From assembly GCA_002794775.1 (NCBI GenBank), contig NBAY01000001.1, forward strand, positions 1,984,001 to 2,048,000: 64,000 nt of DNA, read 5' to 3'. Made by a program: the position numbers and the translations under genes. The stretch is from Porodaedalea pini (Eukaryota > Basidiomycota > Agaricomycetes > Hymenochaetales > Hymenochaetaceae). The notes under the pieces were generated by a model that worked only from the letters and a program-made list of their open reading frames with translations, was not told the DNA's origin and made no database searches. Of this stretch, positions 35,185 through 45,473 are shown piece after piece. The stretch's first letter is position 1. Each line of letters begins with the position of its first letter.

Positions 35185-35696
35185 TTACTTGTTCTTCGTC
35201 GCCCTGTATAGTTTCACCACATCAGTCAATCAAGCTCATAACAAAGCGCGGGTAGAAAAAAACAATGTAGAAAAATGTCGAGCACGCACTTGTAAGTAAA
35301 CCGCTTTTTCGTCGGTGCAAACTCTCCCAGCTTGTGTCCGACCATGTCCTGCGTCACAGTGACCGGCACGTACTGCTTTCCGTTGTGCACCATGAACCGA
35401 ATTCTACCCGCGTGTCATACCGTGAGTCTCATTCCTCTTCCTTCTACGAAGGTATACAACCGATAGAACGCACCCTACAAAATTGGGCAATATGGTACAC
35501 GAGCGAGCCTGTGTCTGGATGGACACACGGTTGTTCAATGCGTCTTGCAGATTAGGGAACGACACGAAGTACGGTCCTGTAACGAAGGGGAAAAAAAGAA
35601 AGGCTCAGCATCACCCCGGTAGAGCGCATCTTACAAAGAGTTGAACTGACCCTTCCATGCAGACCTACCACCCAGCACAGCGAGCGTAGGACGCAT
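35185..35696 (-). CDS. RSM19: Mitochondrial small ribosomal subunit protein uS19
   Basis: 93-aa protein of the mitoribosome head. Minus-strand exons 35696-35651, 35576-35474, 35403-35290, 35203-35185 (282 nt, in frame). Spliced protein runs [80 protein letters not shown] and ends NK. This is full length for bacterial-type S19, and the bacterial-like rather than cytosolic sequence implies a mitochondrial product. The last exon is only 19 nt. All four exons carry diagnostic residues, so confidence is high despite none being a visible long ORF. Confidence 0.95.
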
Positions 35697-36296
35697 TGCT
35701 CTTCGTCGTCCTGTTCACCGAGTTGCTCAAGAGAGACGAAAGTAAATTAGGAAAGTTTGTATCTATTTATATTATTACTATATTGGGATTGCGCGCATCG
35801 CATACGCGACTTCCAAACCTGCAGCCGCGTTCCTCCTCGACAGTGTCGACACGCTCGCCTTGGCTCTCAAACTCTGTGAAATGACCAAAATTAATGTTGG
35901 TTCCGTATATATAGTGTTATCCCTGAAACTCTCCGATTTTTGGACTATCGGACTGTTCTCTTCCTTCATCAGTGCCCTCAACGTCTTTGTTCGAGTTTCA
36001 ATAAGTACATGCAACTTCTTAGATGTAAGAGAATGTGTACGTTTCCAACTTGTCTCCACGTCAACAAACTTTATCGCTACACTTTTCTGAGGAAAGCAGT
36101 CAAATAACGCGACAGCGGATCTTGTGCTAATATACATAGATATAATGCCGATGATCGTCACAGCGCAATACACCTTCTCCGGACCTGAAAGCGGCTCCGG
36201 TACCAACAAGATTTCCGTGTATCGTTATCACTTACAATATACTTCAGCCTTCTTTGCTGAAAGTCACCGCAAGCCAAAGGCATACCCTACAAGGAG
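35697..36296. other. Intergenic region
   Basis: 600 bp between uS19m start and the kinase-like gene stop (both minus strand); contains the uS19m promoter. A 143-codon minus frame (35778-36209) has no clear domain. Confidence 0.45.
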
Positions 36297-37017
36297 CTAC
36301 GCAATGTACCTCTGCAAAGCGGATAAACTCTCCAGTGAGCCAACAAGTGCACTCATTTGCGGACGCGCTGCAGGCTCTTTGTTCCAACAGTCTTGGCAAA
36401 TAGACCAGAGTACTTTCCGACTTTGAGGCCAAGTGTCGAACGACGACGGACAAGAAGGGAGTACCCCTCGAGCAACGGTCATCAATGCGGCGGTTTCATG
36501 CTTCAGATGACTATACGGTATATTTCCAGGTAACAACTCCTCATGCAGTTTGAGTTTAGTACCGAAAAGTAGTACAGAAGGAGACATAGCAGACAAACGT
36601 ACGTATATTGTCATGCCAAAGGCCCATACGTCAGTTTCTTTCGTATTGCCTATTCCTTTATAATCAGATCCATCTCCAGCTGGGCTAACAGGTTCGGTAG
36701 CCATCCACCGCACAGAGCCGTATAGAATCCGTGAACCGCTTTCTTTATAGGTAAGTTTGCTATGGATAGCAAAACCTGAAATTACAGGGTGCCCATACCG
36801 GTCAATGAAAACGTTGCTCTAGGTTATAAGCGTTAGTATCCTTCCATGCATAGTGTTCATAGAAAAGTACATACACATCTTACACCTGCATGCACTACGT
36901 GATGATCATGAAGATGTGTAAGTCCTCTGGCAACTCCTGAGAGCCGCAGAGATCACAATTAGCAAGTTAGAGATGTTAAAGGGTGAGTACACCGACCATT
37001 TGCACGATGTTGCATTG
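36297..37017 (-). pseudogene. 3' part of the interrupted kinase gene (pseudokinase C-lobe)
   Basis: Remaining 20 nt of exon 5 plus exons 6-8: GVARGLTHLHDHHVVHAG, SNVFIDRYGHPVISGFAI, then the C-lobe ending SALQRYIA. Separated from its start by 12.5 kb; no promoter of its own recognised. Confidence 0.85.
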
Positions 37018-37432
37018 TGTTAGGACTCGAACTTTTACCCTTTCTTTTATTTTCCCTTTTACCATTTCCTTTCTTTTAACCGCTCCTTTCCATTATATTT
37101 AACCTTCATTCGTTCCATTCCTAGTTATGTAAACTATACAGCACTTAGATAATACAATCCCGTGGACGACGCTATAGAGAGGAAGGTGGAATCGCAGAAG
37201 CCCCCTGTTCTGCTTTTCCTCTTACCTCCACATCGTCCAGGTGAGACCCATCCCCCCTGTATTAGTTAGACTTGTATTAATCCTCTTACCTCCACGTCGT
37301 CCAGTCTGAGAAAGCCTGCTGCCCAAACTTCGCGTTCGAGATACAGCCCGTCCCAGACAATGTCCGTGTCACCATCAGGTGCCGCACGTTGAGGTTGCCT
37401 AGTCTGAGTTCCACCCAGACTTCCACCTAACA
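37018..37432 (+). repeat. Element A 5' LTR
   Basis: 415 bp, begins TG and ends CA. TATA-like CTATAGAG near 37172; GTTCTGCTTTT at 37207-37217, 34 nt after the TATA, probably at or near the transcript start. Confidence 0.93.
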
Positions 37433-37433
37433 T

Positions 37434-37444
37434 AAAAGCAGAAC
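37434..37444 (+). promoter_or_regulatory. Putative self-primer binding site of element A
   Basis: AAAAGCAGAAC, one base after the 5' LTR. It is the exact reverse complement of GTTCTGCTTTT at 37207-37217 inside the same LTR. No tRNA-type (TGG...) primer site is seen. Pattern expected for Tf1/sushi-group self-priming. Confidence 0.6.
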
Positions 37445-37747
37445 CCCACCCAGGCTCATCCCCAGCATACATCGTCGCTGTCGACTCGCCTTCACTCAGT
37501 CTAGAGGAGCACTCCCCTCGACGGACTTGACATGTAAAACCCCCTAAACGACAACCCTCAACCCTGCCCGGACGTTTTTGGATGTTCGTGTATTACATAA
37601 ACTTCACAACCGACTTTTCCCGACCCTGGCTCTCCGCATCTCCCTTTGGTGGAGGAGCCACTTAACTTGGACGTGGGTGACGTTACGTGTACAGTCGTCA
37701 ACATCATTGTCGATTGTTATCACTGCTGCATCCTTCTATCTCATTAT

Positions 37748-38177
37748 TGTTAGGCGGAAGTCCAGGAGACGACTCGGACTAGGCAGGCCTCGGCTGACTG
37801 TCGTCTGGGACGGGCCATATCTCGAACACGAAGTTCGGGTGGCGGGTTTACTCAGACTAGGTCGTTGTGGAGGTGAGAGGATTAATACAAATCTAAACTA
37901 ATACAAGGCAGACGAGTCTCACCTAGGTCGTCACGGAGGTGAGAGGAAAAGCAGAACAAGGAGTTCATGCAATTCCTCAGACCTTATATAGCAGCGACCG
38001 TGAGACTATATTATCTAAAGTTATGTAAATGAATAGAATGGAACGAATGAAGGTCACGGAGGAGGGAGTGTGGGAAATGATTAAAAGAGATGATTAATTA
38101 TAATGAAAAGGAGCGATTAAAAGGAAAAGAAATGATAAAAGGGAGAATAAAGGAAGGGAAAGGTTTGAGTCCTGACA
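37748..38177 (-). repeat. Element B 3' LTR
   Basis: 430 bp, minus strand, TGTCAGG...CCTAACA. Preceded on the minus strand by the polypurine run and TAA stop at 38178-38190. Confidence 0.93.
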
Positions 38178-41100
38178 TTACCCCCCCCTCAAGGTTGGGC
38201 ATCCTGACCAACCAAGATCGTGGTCATCTGGCTCGGTGTCGACAAAGCGTGGGCGTAGTCGTTGGCGAGGGATGTTGAGCTTTCGAGGGGCGCTGGGGTG
38301 TTTTCGATAGAATTTGGCAATCGCCTCCTTTGCATTCTCACCAAAGTCCATCTCGGGCTGCCAAGTCGGTTCGTTGTAGCCCACCCATTTGACGAGGTAT
38401 TGTAGCTTCCCTTGGTGCAGATGCAAGTCTAGAATTTCCCCAATCTCGTACTCCTCCTTGTTGTCGACAATGTCAGGCGGCGGTGGTGCGGGTTGTTTCT
38501 GGCTCTCGAAGGATGGTTCGACGGCGGGCTTTAGCAGGGCCTCGTTGAAGACCGGGTGGACCTTCTTCCATCACTTGGGGAGCCTGAGTTTGTACGCACT
38601 AGCTCCCACCTTGTCAACGATCTCAAAGGGACCATACCATTTGTCAGCGAGTTTCTTCGTCGGTGAATCTGTACTGATGTTTCGCCTGTCGAGGAAAACC
38701 TTGTCTCCAGCCTTGTACTCCACCGAAGTCCCTGCTGTCCGGTCGTGGTAGCGCTTCATGTCCTCTGCCGCCTTGACCAAGTTGTCCTTCGCAACGTGAT
38801 GAGTCTCCTTGATGTGCTTCGCGAATTCTTCCGCCGACATGTTGGCAGATGAGGTTCGTGTTGTGTCAAAGTTCAAGGGGTGACGTCCTGTGTTCGCATA
38901 GAAGGGGGACATTTTCATCGCCGAGTGTTGCGGTTGTTGTACGCGAACTCCGCGAGGGGGAGCCAGTCCTTCCAGTCTGATTGCCGATGGTTAACGAAGA
39001 GTCTGAGGTACTGTTTGAGCTCTTGGTTAATGCGTTTCATTTGACCATCTGTCTGTGGGTGATACGCCGTTGATGGGTTGCCTTCGATGTGCAGGAGTTT
39101 GTACAGCTCCTTCATCATTGAAGCATCGAACTGCGTGCCTCGGTCATGGATGATCTTTTTCGGTAAGCTGTGGAGGTGGAAGATGTGGTCGTGGTACAGC
39201 TGGACCATGCCTTCTGCCAATAACTTTGTCATCGTCAGGATCAGGTGCATCTGTTTTCGAGAACCTATCAACAAAGATGCAGATTGCGTTGTGCCCCTTG
39301 GGTTTGGGAGCTCTCTGATGAGGTCAACCGTGATGATTTCCCAGGGGCCTTCAGGGACTGTGTTTGGATGGAGTGGCCTTGACCTCGACGCCCTCAGAGC
39401 CTTTGTTTGCTGACAGTGATCACACCCTCGGACATACGCTCGGACGTCGGAGAACATCGACATCCACCAGAAGTCTCGACGGACGAGCTCCACCATTTTT
39501 GACGCTCCTGGGTGTCCAGCCAGAACCGAGTCATGACATTCCCGCAATACGGCCTCCTTCATTGATGACGGCACGTATACCTTGCCTTTCATGCGCCACA
39601 ACCCGTCGACCTCTGTCATCCCTGTCGGCCTCTCCGACTCGTGTTGTGCCCTCTGTGCTTCACCCACTCTGTCCAACACCTCATCACGCGACGTCCTCAC
39701 CACTCCACGATTCAGCCACTTCTCCTTGATGAACACGACACCATCATTGTCATCCTTGCCCTCGTCATAGCCCGCCTTGTGCGACAGTAAGTCCGCCTTA
39801 CCCATCGTCTTCCCCGACTTGTGTTCGAGGTGGAACTCAAATTCCTCGAGCTCTGTCCGCCAGCGAGCTTGTCAATAGCTCAGCTTTTGCGCCGACCTGA
39901 AGTAGGTGAGGTTGGCGTGATCAGACCAGATCTCAATAGGGTGATGGGCGCTAAGAAGGTACTGTCTCCACTCTTTGAGTGCCGAAATGATCGCGAGCAT
40001 CTCCTTGTCATAGATCTCGTAGTTTCGTTCTGCTGGCAGGAGCGCTTCGGACCTGTAGGTGACTACCCTCCACTTGCCTTCCTGCTTCTGCAACAACACA
40101 CCTCCAAGCGTGAAGTTTGATGAGTCCGCCTCGACGCAGAAAGGGCCCTCATCATTCGCGATGGCCAGGACTGGAGGTGAGCAGAGACGTCATCTCAACT
40201 CCTCGAACGCTTCTTGCTGTTCGGTCTCCCATACCCAGTCCTTCTTGCCTGTTAGCAATGTTAGCAGATGGACCACCTTGCTGTAGTCCTTGATGAACCG
40301 TCGCAGCCAGTTTCCCATGCCGAGAAATTGTTGCAGCTGCTTGAGGTTTTGCGGGACTGGCCAGTCTGCGATCGCTTCCGTCTTCACTGGGTCAGCCTTG
40401 ATCTTGCCATTACCGACAATGTGGCCGAGGTATTTTACGACCTTGGCATCGAACTCACACTTCTCTGGCTTCAGGTACAGACTGTTTTCTCACAAGATCT
40501 GGAGAACATGCCTTGACGTCTCGATATGTTCCTCAAGAGTCTGTGAGAGGATGAGGATGTCGTCGAGGTAGACGATGATCAAGTTATCGTAGATTAGTCC
40601 CTTGAAGATGTGGTTAACAAAGGCCTGGAACATCACCGGTACATTGCAAAGACCAAAGAACATGACTGTCGGCTCAAAGAGACCCATATTCATGCGAAAA
40701 GCTGCCTTCCACTCATCGCCTTCACGGATCTGGACATTGTAGTATCCCCATCGGAGGTCAAGTTTGGTGATGAACTTCGCCTTCTTGACCTTGTCAACAA
40801 GTTCATCAATGAGGGGGAGAGGGTACTTGTTCTTGATCGTTCCCTCATTAAGCTTCCGGTAGTCCTGTATTGGGCGCAGGGACTTGTCGGCCTTCTTGAT
40901 GAAGAAGAAGGGCGACGCCATCGGTGAGATCGACTTTCATATATGGCCCGACTTCAGGTTCTCTTCAAGGAAGTCCTTTAGCGACTGTTGTTCCGTCAGC
41001 ATCAACGGATAGATCTTGCAGTCGCTAGGCTTGAAGTCAGGCTTCAGGTCAATGACGTGGTCCCAGGGGCGGTGTTCCGGTAGCTTCTCGAATCCTTTCT

Positions 41101-41764
41101 CTGAGAAGACGTCGGTGTAGTCGTTGAGATATGCGGGCCAGGACACCTTGTCCATTCGCACTTCTCTCACCCTCCTCATTTCTTCCACGGCCTCCTTTTC
41201 GATCGTGCACTCTTCTGGGCAACGGGTGAATTCAATTAAACCCGCTTTCCAGTCAACCTCCAGGTTATGTCATCAAAGCCAGTCGTAGCCGAGGAAGATG
41301 TTTGACGACACCAGGGATGTTACCGCTAGGACAATTCTTTCCTTGTCGTGTCCAATTATCAGCTCGACGTCAACATATTTCTCAATCAAACCAGCCTCGT
41401 TGTGCGTGCCATCCGCATTGAGCACCGTGAGGGGTCTGATGTAACATTTGGTCTCCAACCCATACCGTTCGACGAACCTCATGTCAATGCATGATCCCGT
41501 ACACCCCGAATCCATGAGGGTGTGCACATCCACCTCTTTTGCTTCACTCTCCACATTGTATCTGATGTTCAGGAGGAGGTCCAGCTGGTGTCCGCCAGTT
41601 CCCCTCATGAACAGCTGTTTGTACTCGTTCTCTTTGTTCACACCGGTGGGGACTTCGTAATCGGAAAAACCATCAACGTCGTTTGCATCTACGTATTGTA
41701 CAGACAGTTGGTTATATTTTATCGAGTCCGGATATGAGGCCCCTTGTTCTTCTCGGTCAGTCGC
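38178..41764 (-). pseudogene. pol: Element B pol with seven TGA codons and one 1-nt deletion
   Basis: 3587 nt against 3588 in element A, consistent with a single base lost near 38925 (between integrase and chromodomain halves). Nonsense codons, all TGA, end at 41273, 41270, 40937, 40490, 40190, 39872 and 38571. The RT ([21 protein letters not shown]), RNase H, integrase (YHPQTDGQ) and chromodomain (LVKWVGYNEPTWQPEMDF) are recognisable. The first codon position equivalent to A's pol ATG is GCG here. Confidence 0.9.
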
Positions 41765-41772
41765 CCCGGTGG

Positions 41773-43026
41773 CTACACCTGACCACTCGCAAAATCCTGC
41801 GAGTCGACAACCTCTTCGTCATCGCCTTCTTCCTCCACATAGTCCTCCACCGTCATCTTTCGAGTGTCTACGACTTTCTCGAAGGCTGACTCCTTCATCG
41901 CTCCTAGCTCATCGGCGAGGAGGCGACGTTCACTGGGTGCCATCATCTGCAGCATACACTGCACGATCGTCTTCCCCTGCAGGCATGCGTCCTTAAAGTG
42001 GCCGAGCTTGCCACAGATCCAGCACGCCCGTCACCGTTGCACCTCATTCATCAAGACGTCCATTGGCTGGCCAGCCCCTCTGAAGGTGACGCCAGTCACA
42101 TTGCATTTGTCGACATGGGGGGTCACAATCGGACGGTGAGCTGGGGGTGTCTGCTGCTGAGGCTGGCGTGGTGGAAGTGGAAACATGTGACCTCGCTGGA
42201 TTGCACAGATCTGCTGTTCACCCCAATTGATCTTGATGGCCTTCTTCTTCCAGGCGTCATATGTCGTTGGGACCGGCATTGACCTCAGTACTCCGCGGAC
42301 CACCTCGATGTTCATCGCATGCTTTAGGTGGTTGCAGATGATGCTGTCATCCATCAGTCCTGCTCTTGTGATGACAACATCGAGCTTCTGGAAAAACTTG
42401 TCAGCAGTGAGGTCCTTCTGAACCTTGGTTCGGAATTCCACTAGTGCCTTTTCCTTCCGGTTCGGGTTGTCGAACGAGGTGTCTAGGCGCTCTTGGAACC
42501 TCGTCCAACTGTTGGTAAAGGTCACGATTCCCGCTGTCGTCGACTCCTCCATGTAGTTCTGTGCCCACGTCGCTGCGTTGCCACCTTTTAGGTAGGAGAG
42601 GGCGACGTAGATCTTGCTTTCCAACGTCGGGTACCAGCTCGGGTTTGCCGAGACAAAGAGGAGGACCTCGCATTTGAAGTCCAGGTAGTCATCACCGCCA
42701 GTGAATTCACGTGGCTGGGCGATGTCGATGTTGGGGGCCAGGGGGTTAGCTGTAGTGGCCGGTGCCAGAGCGTTGTTCGCCTGATGGGTGAAGGTGCCAG
42801 TGACGATCGCAGCGATCTGTTCCATCTGCTGCTGGGTGAAGCCTCCTGTCGACATTCCTGGTTCGGGTGTCAGCGTCGAGGGTTCAGGGGGGGTCGGGGG
42901 TGACAGATCTCTCCGAGTCTCGCGGTAGGGTCCTGGAGTCGGTGGTAAGTTGACGGTAGACGTTGATGGTGCAGGTGACGATGAGATGGCTGGGGGCCAC
43001 CTAGCTCTCCTTCCTTCTTCGTTCAT
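41773..43026 (-). pseudogene. gag: Element B gag, one TGA codon
   Basis: Minus-strand frame from ATG 43026, with TGA at 42033-42031 just before the CCHC knuckle (RACWICGKLGHFKD), then open to TAG at 41775-41773. Closely similar to element A gag across its length. The stop replaces an Arg codon present in A. Confidence 0.88.
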
Positions 43027-43542
43027 CGAATACCAGCTATGCCAGATCTCACTCCACCAGATGTCATATGTAACGCCACTGTTGTTGGTCGTGACATAAC
43101 TTGGTCGGTCTGGATCCCAACGGGCTGATGCAGGGAGGGCTCATTGCTGTTCATCGGTGAGATCTATCTTGATGATGGTGGAGGGACAGGGATCGGTTGC
43201 GCATTCGATCTGGGGTTACGCCAACATTGAATGGGTTCGTCAGCGAAATTGATAATGAGACGGAAGGAGGCGACAGTGATAACAATCGACAACGACGTCG
43301 ACGACTGTACACGTAACGTCACCCACATCCAAGTTAAGTGGCTTCTCCACCAAAGGGAGATGCGAAGAGCCAGGGTCAGGAAAGAGTTTACATAATACAC
43401 AAACGTCCAAAAATGTCCAGGCAGGGTTGAGGGTTGTCGTTTAGGGGGTTTACACTTTAAGTCCATCGAGGGGAGCGCTCCTCTAGACTGAGTGAAGGCG
43501 AGTCGACAGCGACAATGTATGCTGGGGATGAGCCCGGGTGGG

Positions 43543-43553
43543 GTTCTGCTTTT
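43543..43553 (-). promoter_or_regulatory. Putative self-primer binding site of element B
   Basis: On the minus strand AAAAGCAGAAC, one base after the 5' LTR, complementary to the 11-mer at 43764-43754 inside the LTR. Same arrangement as in element A. Confidence 0.6.
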
Positions 43554-43554
43554 A

Positions 43555-43984
43555 TGTTAGGCGGAAGTCCGGGAGACAACTCGGACTAGGCAGGCCTCAG
43601 CTGACTGTCATCTGGGATGGGCCGTATCTCGAACGCGAAGTTCGGGCGGTGGGTTTACTCAGACTAGGTCATCATGGAAATGAGAGGATTAATACAAATC
43701 TAAACTAATACAAGGCGGACGAGTCTCACCTAGGTCATCGCGGAGGTGAGAGGAAAAGCAGAACAAGGAGTTCATGCAATTCCTCAGACCTTATATAGCG
43801 GCGACCGTGAGACTATATTATCTAAAGTTACATAAACAAATAGAATGGAACGAATGAAGGTCATGGAGGAGGGAGTGTGGGAAATGATTAAAAGAGATGA
43901 TTAATTATAATGAAAAGGAGCGATTAAAAGGAAAAGAAATGATAAAAGGAAGAATAAAGGAAGGGAAAGGTTTGAGTCCTGACA
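43555..43984 (-). repeat. Element B 5' LTR
   Basis: 430 bp, minus strand. Strong TATA box TATATAAG (minus, from 43797) lies 33 nt before GTTCTGCTTTT (43764-43754). Confidence 0.93.
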
Positions 43985-44385
43985 ATTATCAACTTCGCCG
44001 ACGAACCCATTCAACGTTGGCGTAACCCCGGATTGAATGCACAACCGATCCCTGTCCCTCCACCATCGTCAAGATAGATCTCACTGATGAACAGCAACGG
44101 GCCCTCCCTGCATCAGCCCATTGGGATCCAGACCGACCGAGTTACATCGCAACCAACAACAGTGGCGTTACATACGACATCTGGTGGAGTGAGATCTGGC
44201 ATAGCTGGTATTCGACGAACGAAGAAGGAAGGAGAGCTAGGTGGCCCCCAGCCGTCCTGTCGTCACCTGCACCGTCAACATCTACCGTCAACTTACCACT
44301 GACTCCAGGACCCTACCGTGAGACTCGTAGAGATCTTTCACCGCCAACCCCTCCTGAACCTTCGACGCCCACGCCTGAACCTGCA

Positions 44386-45465
44386 ATGTCAGCAGGAGGT
44401 TTCAGTCAGCAGCAGATGGAGCAGATCGTGGCCATTGTCGCAAATGCCTTTGCCCATCAGGCAAACAACACCCTGGCACCAGTCACGGCAGCTAACCCCC
44501 CAACCCCCAGCATCGATGTCACCCGGCCACGTGAATTCACTGGCGGCGACGACTATCTAGATTTCAAACACGAGGTCCTCCTCTTTGTCTCGGCAAACCC
44601 GAACCGGTACCCGACATCTGAAAGCAAGATCTACGTCGCTCTCTCCTACCTAAAAGGTGGCAATGCAGCGATGTGGGCGCAAAACTATGTGGAGGAGTCG
44701 ACGACAGCGGGAATCATAACCTTCACCGACAGTTGGACAAGGTTCCAGGAGCGCCTAGACACCTCATTTGATGACCCGAACTGGAAGGAAAAAGTGCTAG
44801 CGGAATTCCGAACCAAGGTTCAGAAGGACCTCACCGCCAACGAGTTTTTCCAGAAGCTCGATGTTGTCATCACGAGAGCAGGACTGATGGACAACAGCAT
44901 CATCTGCGACTGCCTAAAGTGCGCAATGAACATCGAGGTGGTCCGAGGGGTATTGAGGTCGACGCCGGTCCCGACCACGTACGACGACTGGAAGAAAAAG
45001 GCCATCGAGATCGATTGTGGCGAACAACAGATCCGTGCGATACAACGAGGTCGTGCATTCCCACTTCCGCCGTGCCAGCAACAACAGGCACCCCCGGCTC
45101 ATCGACAGATCCCAGTCCCCCACGTTGACAAATGTGACGCGACTGGCGTTACTTTTGGAGGTGCCAGCCAGCCAATGGACGTCTCGATGAATGAGGCACA
45201 ATGGAGGAGGGCATGCTGGATCTGTGGTAAACTTGGCCACTTCAAGGACACGTGCCCACAAGGGAAGATGATCATGCAGTGCATGCTGCAGATGATGGCG
45301 CCAGGCGAGCATCGTCTTCTTGCCAATGAGCTGGGTGCGATGAAGGAATCGGCCTTTGAGGAAGTCGTAGACACTTGGAGGTCGACTGTGGAGGACTATG
45401 TGGAGGAAGACGGCGATGACGAAGAGGTCGTTGACTCGCAGGATTTTGCAAGTGGTCAGGCGTAG
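44386..45465 (+). CDS. gag: Element A gag (capsid/nucleocapsid)
   Basis: 359 codons from the first in-frame ATG. Contains the capsid-like region RPREFTGGDDYLDFKHEVLL...FQERLDTSFDD and the CCHC zinc knuckle CWICGKLGHFKDTC near the C-terminus. The frame is open far upstream of this ATG (to about 44020), and element B has an ATG at the position where this copy has ACG (44216 area), so the true start is uncertain. Ends TAG, 8 nt before pol. Confidence 0.88.
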   Translation: MSAGGFSQQQMEQIVAIVANAFAHQANNTLAPVTAANPPTPSIDVTRPREFTGGDDYLDFKHEVLLFVSANPNRYPTSESKIYVALSYLKGGNAAMWAQNYVEESTTAGIITFTDSWTRFQERLDTSFDDPNWKEKVLAEFRTKVQKDLTANEFFQKLDVVITRAGLMDNSIICDCLKCAMNIEVVRGVLRSTPVPTTYDDWKKKAIEIDCGEQQIRAIQRGRAFPLPPCQQQQAPPAHRQIPVPHVDKCDATGVTFGGASQPMDVSMNEAQWRRACWICGKLGHFKDTCPQGKMIMQCMLQMMAPGEHRLLANELGAMKESAFEEVVDTWRSTVEDYVEEDGDDEEVVDSQDFASGQA

Positions 45466-45473
45466 CCATCAGG

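Larger units (their letters stand above)
37748..43984 (-). mobile_element. Nested Ty3/Gypsy chromovirus retrotransposon (element B), inserted in element A
   Basis: 6237 bp on the minus strand, LTRs of 430 bp at both ends, flanked by target duplication ATTAT (37743-37747 and 43985-43989) within element A's 5' internal region. Same family as element A by gag, pol and LTR similarity. Since it interrupts A, it is the younger insertion. Confidence 0.95.

Noticed and set aside
35778..36209. 143-codon minus-strand frame containing VAIKFVD, resembling a kinase lysine motif
   Set aside because: No glycine loop, catalytic loop or splice-linked continuation; it lies after the stop of the kinase gene. 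Probably chance.
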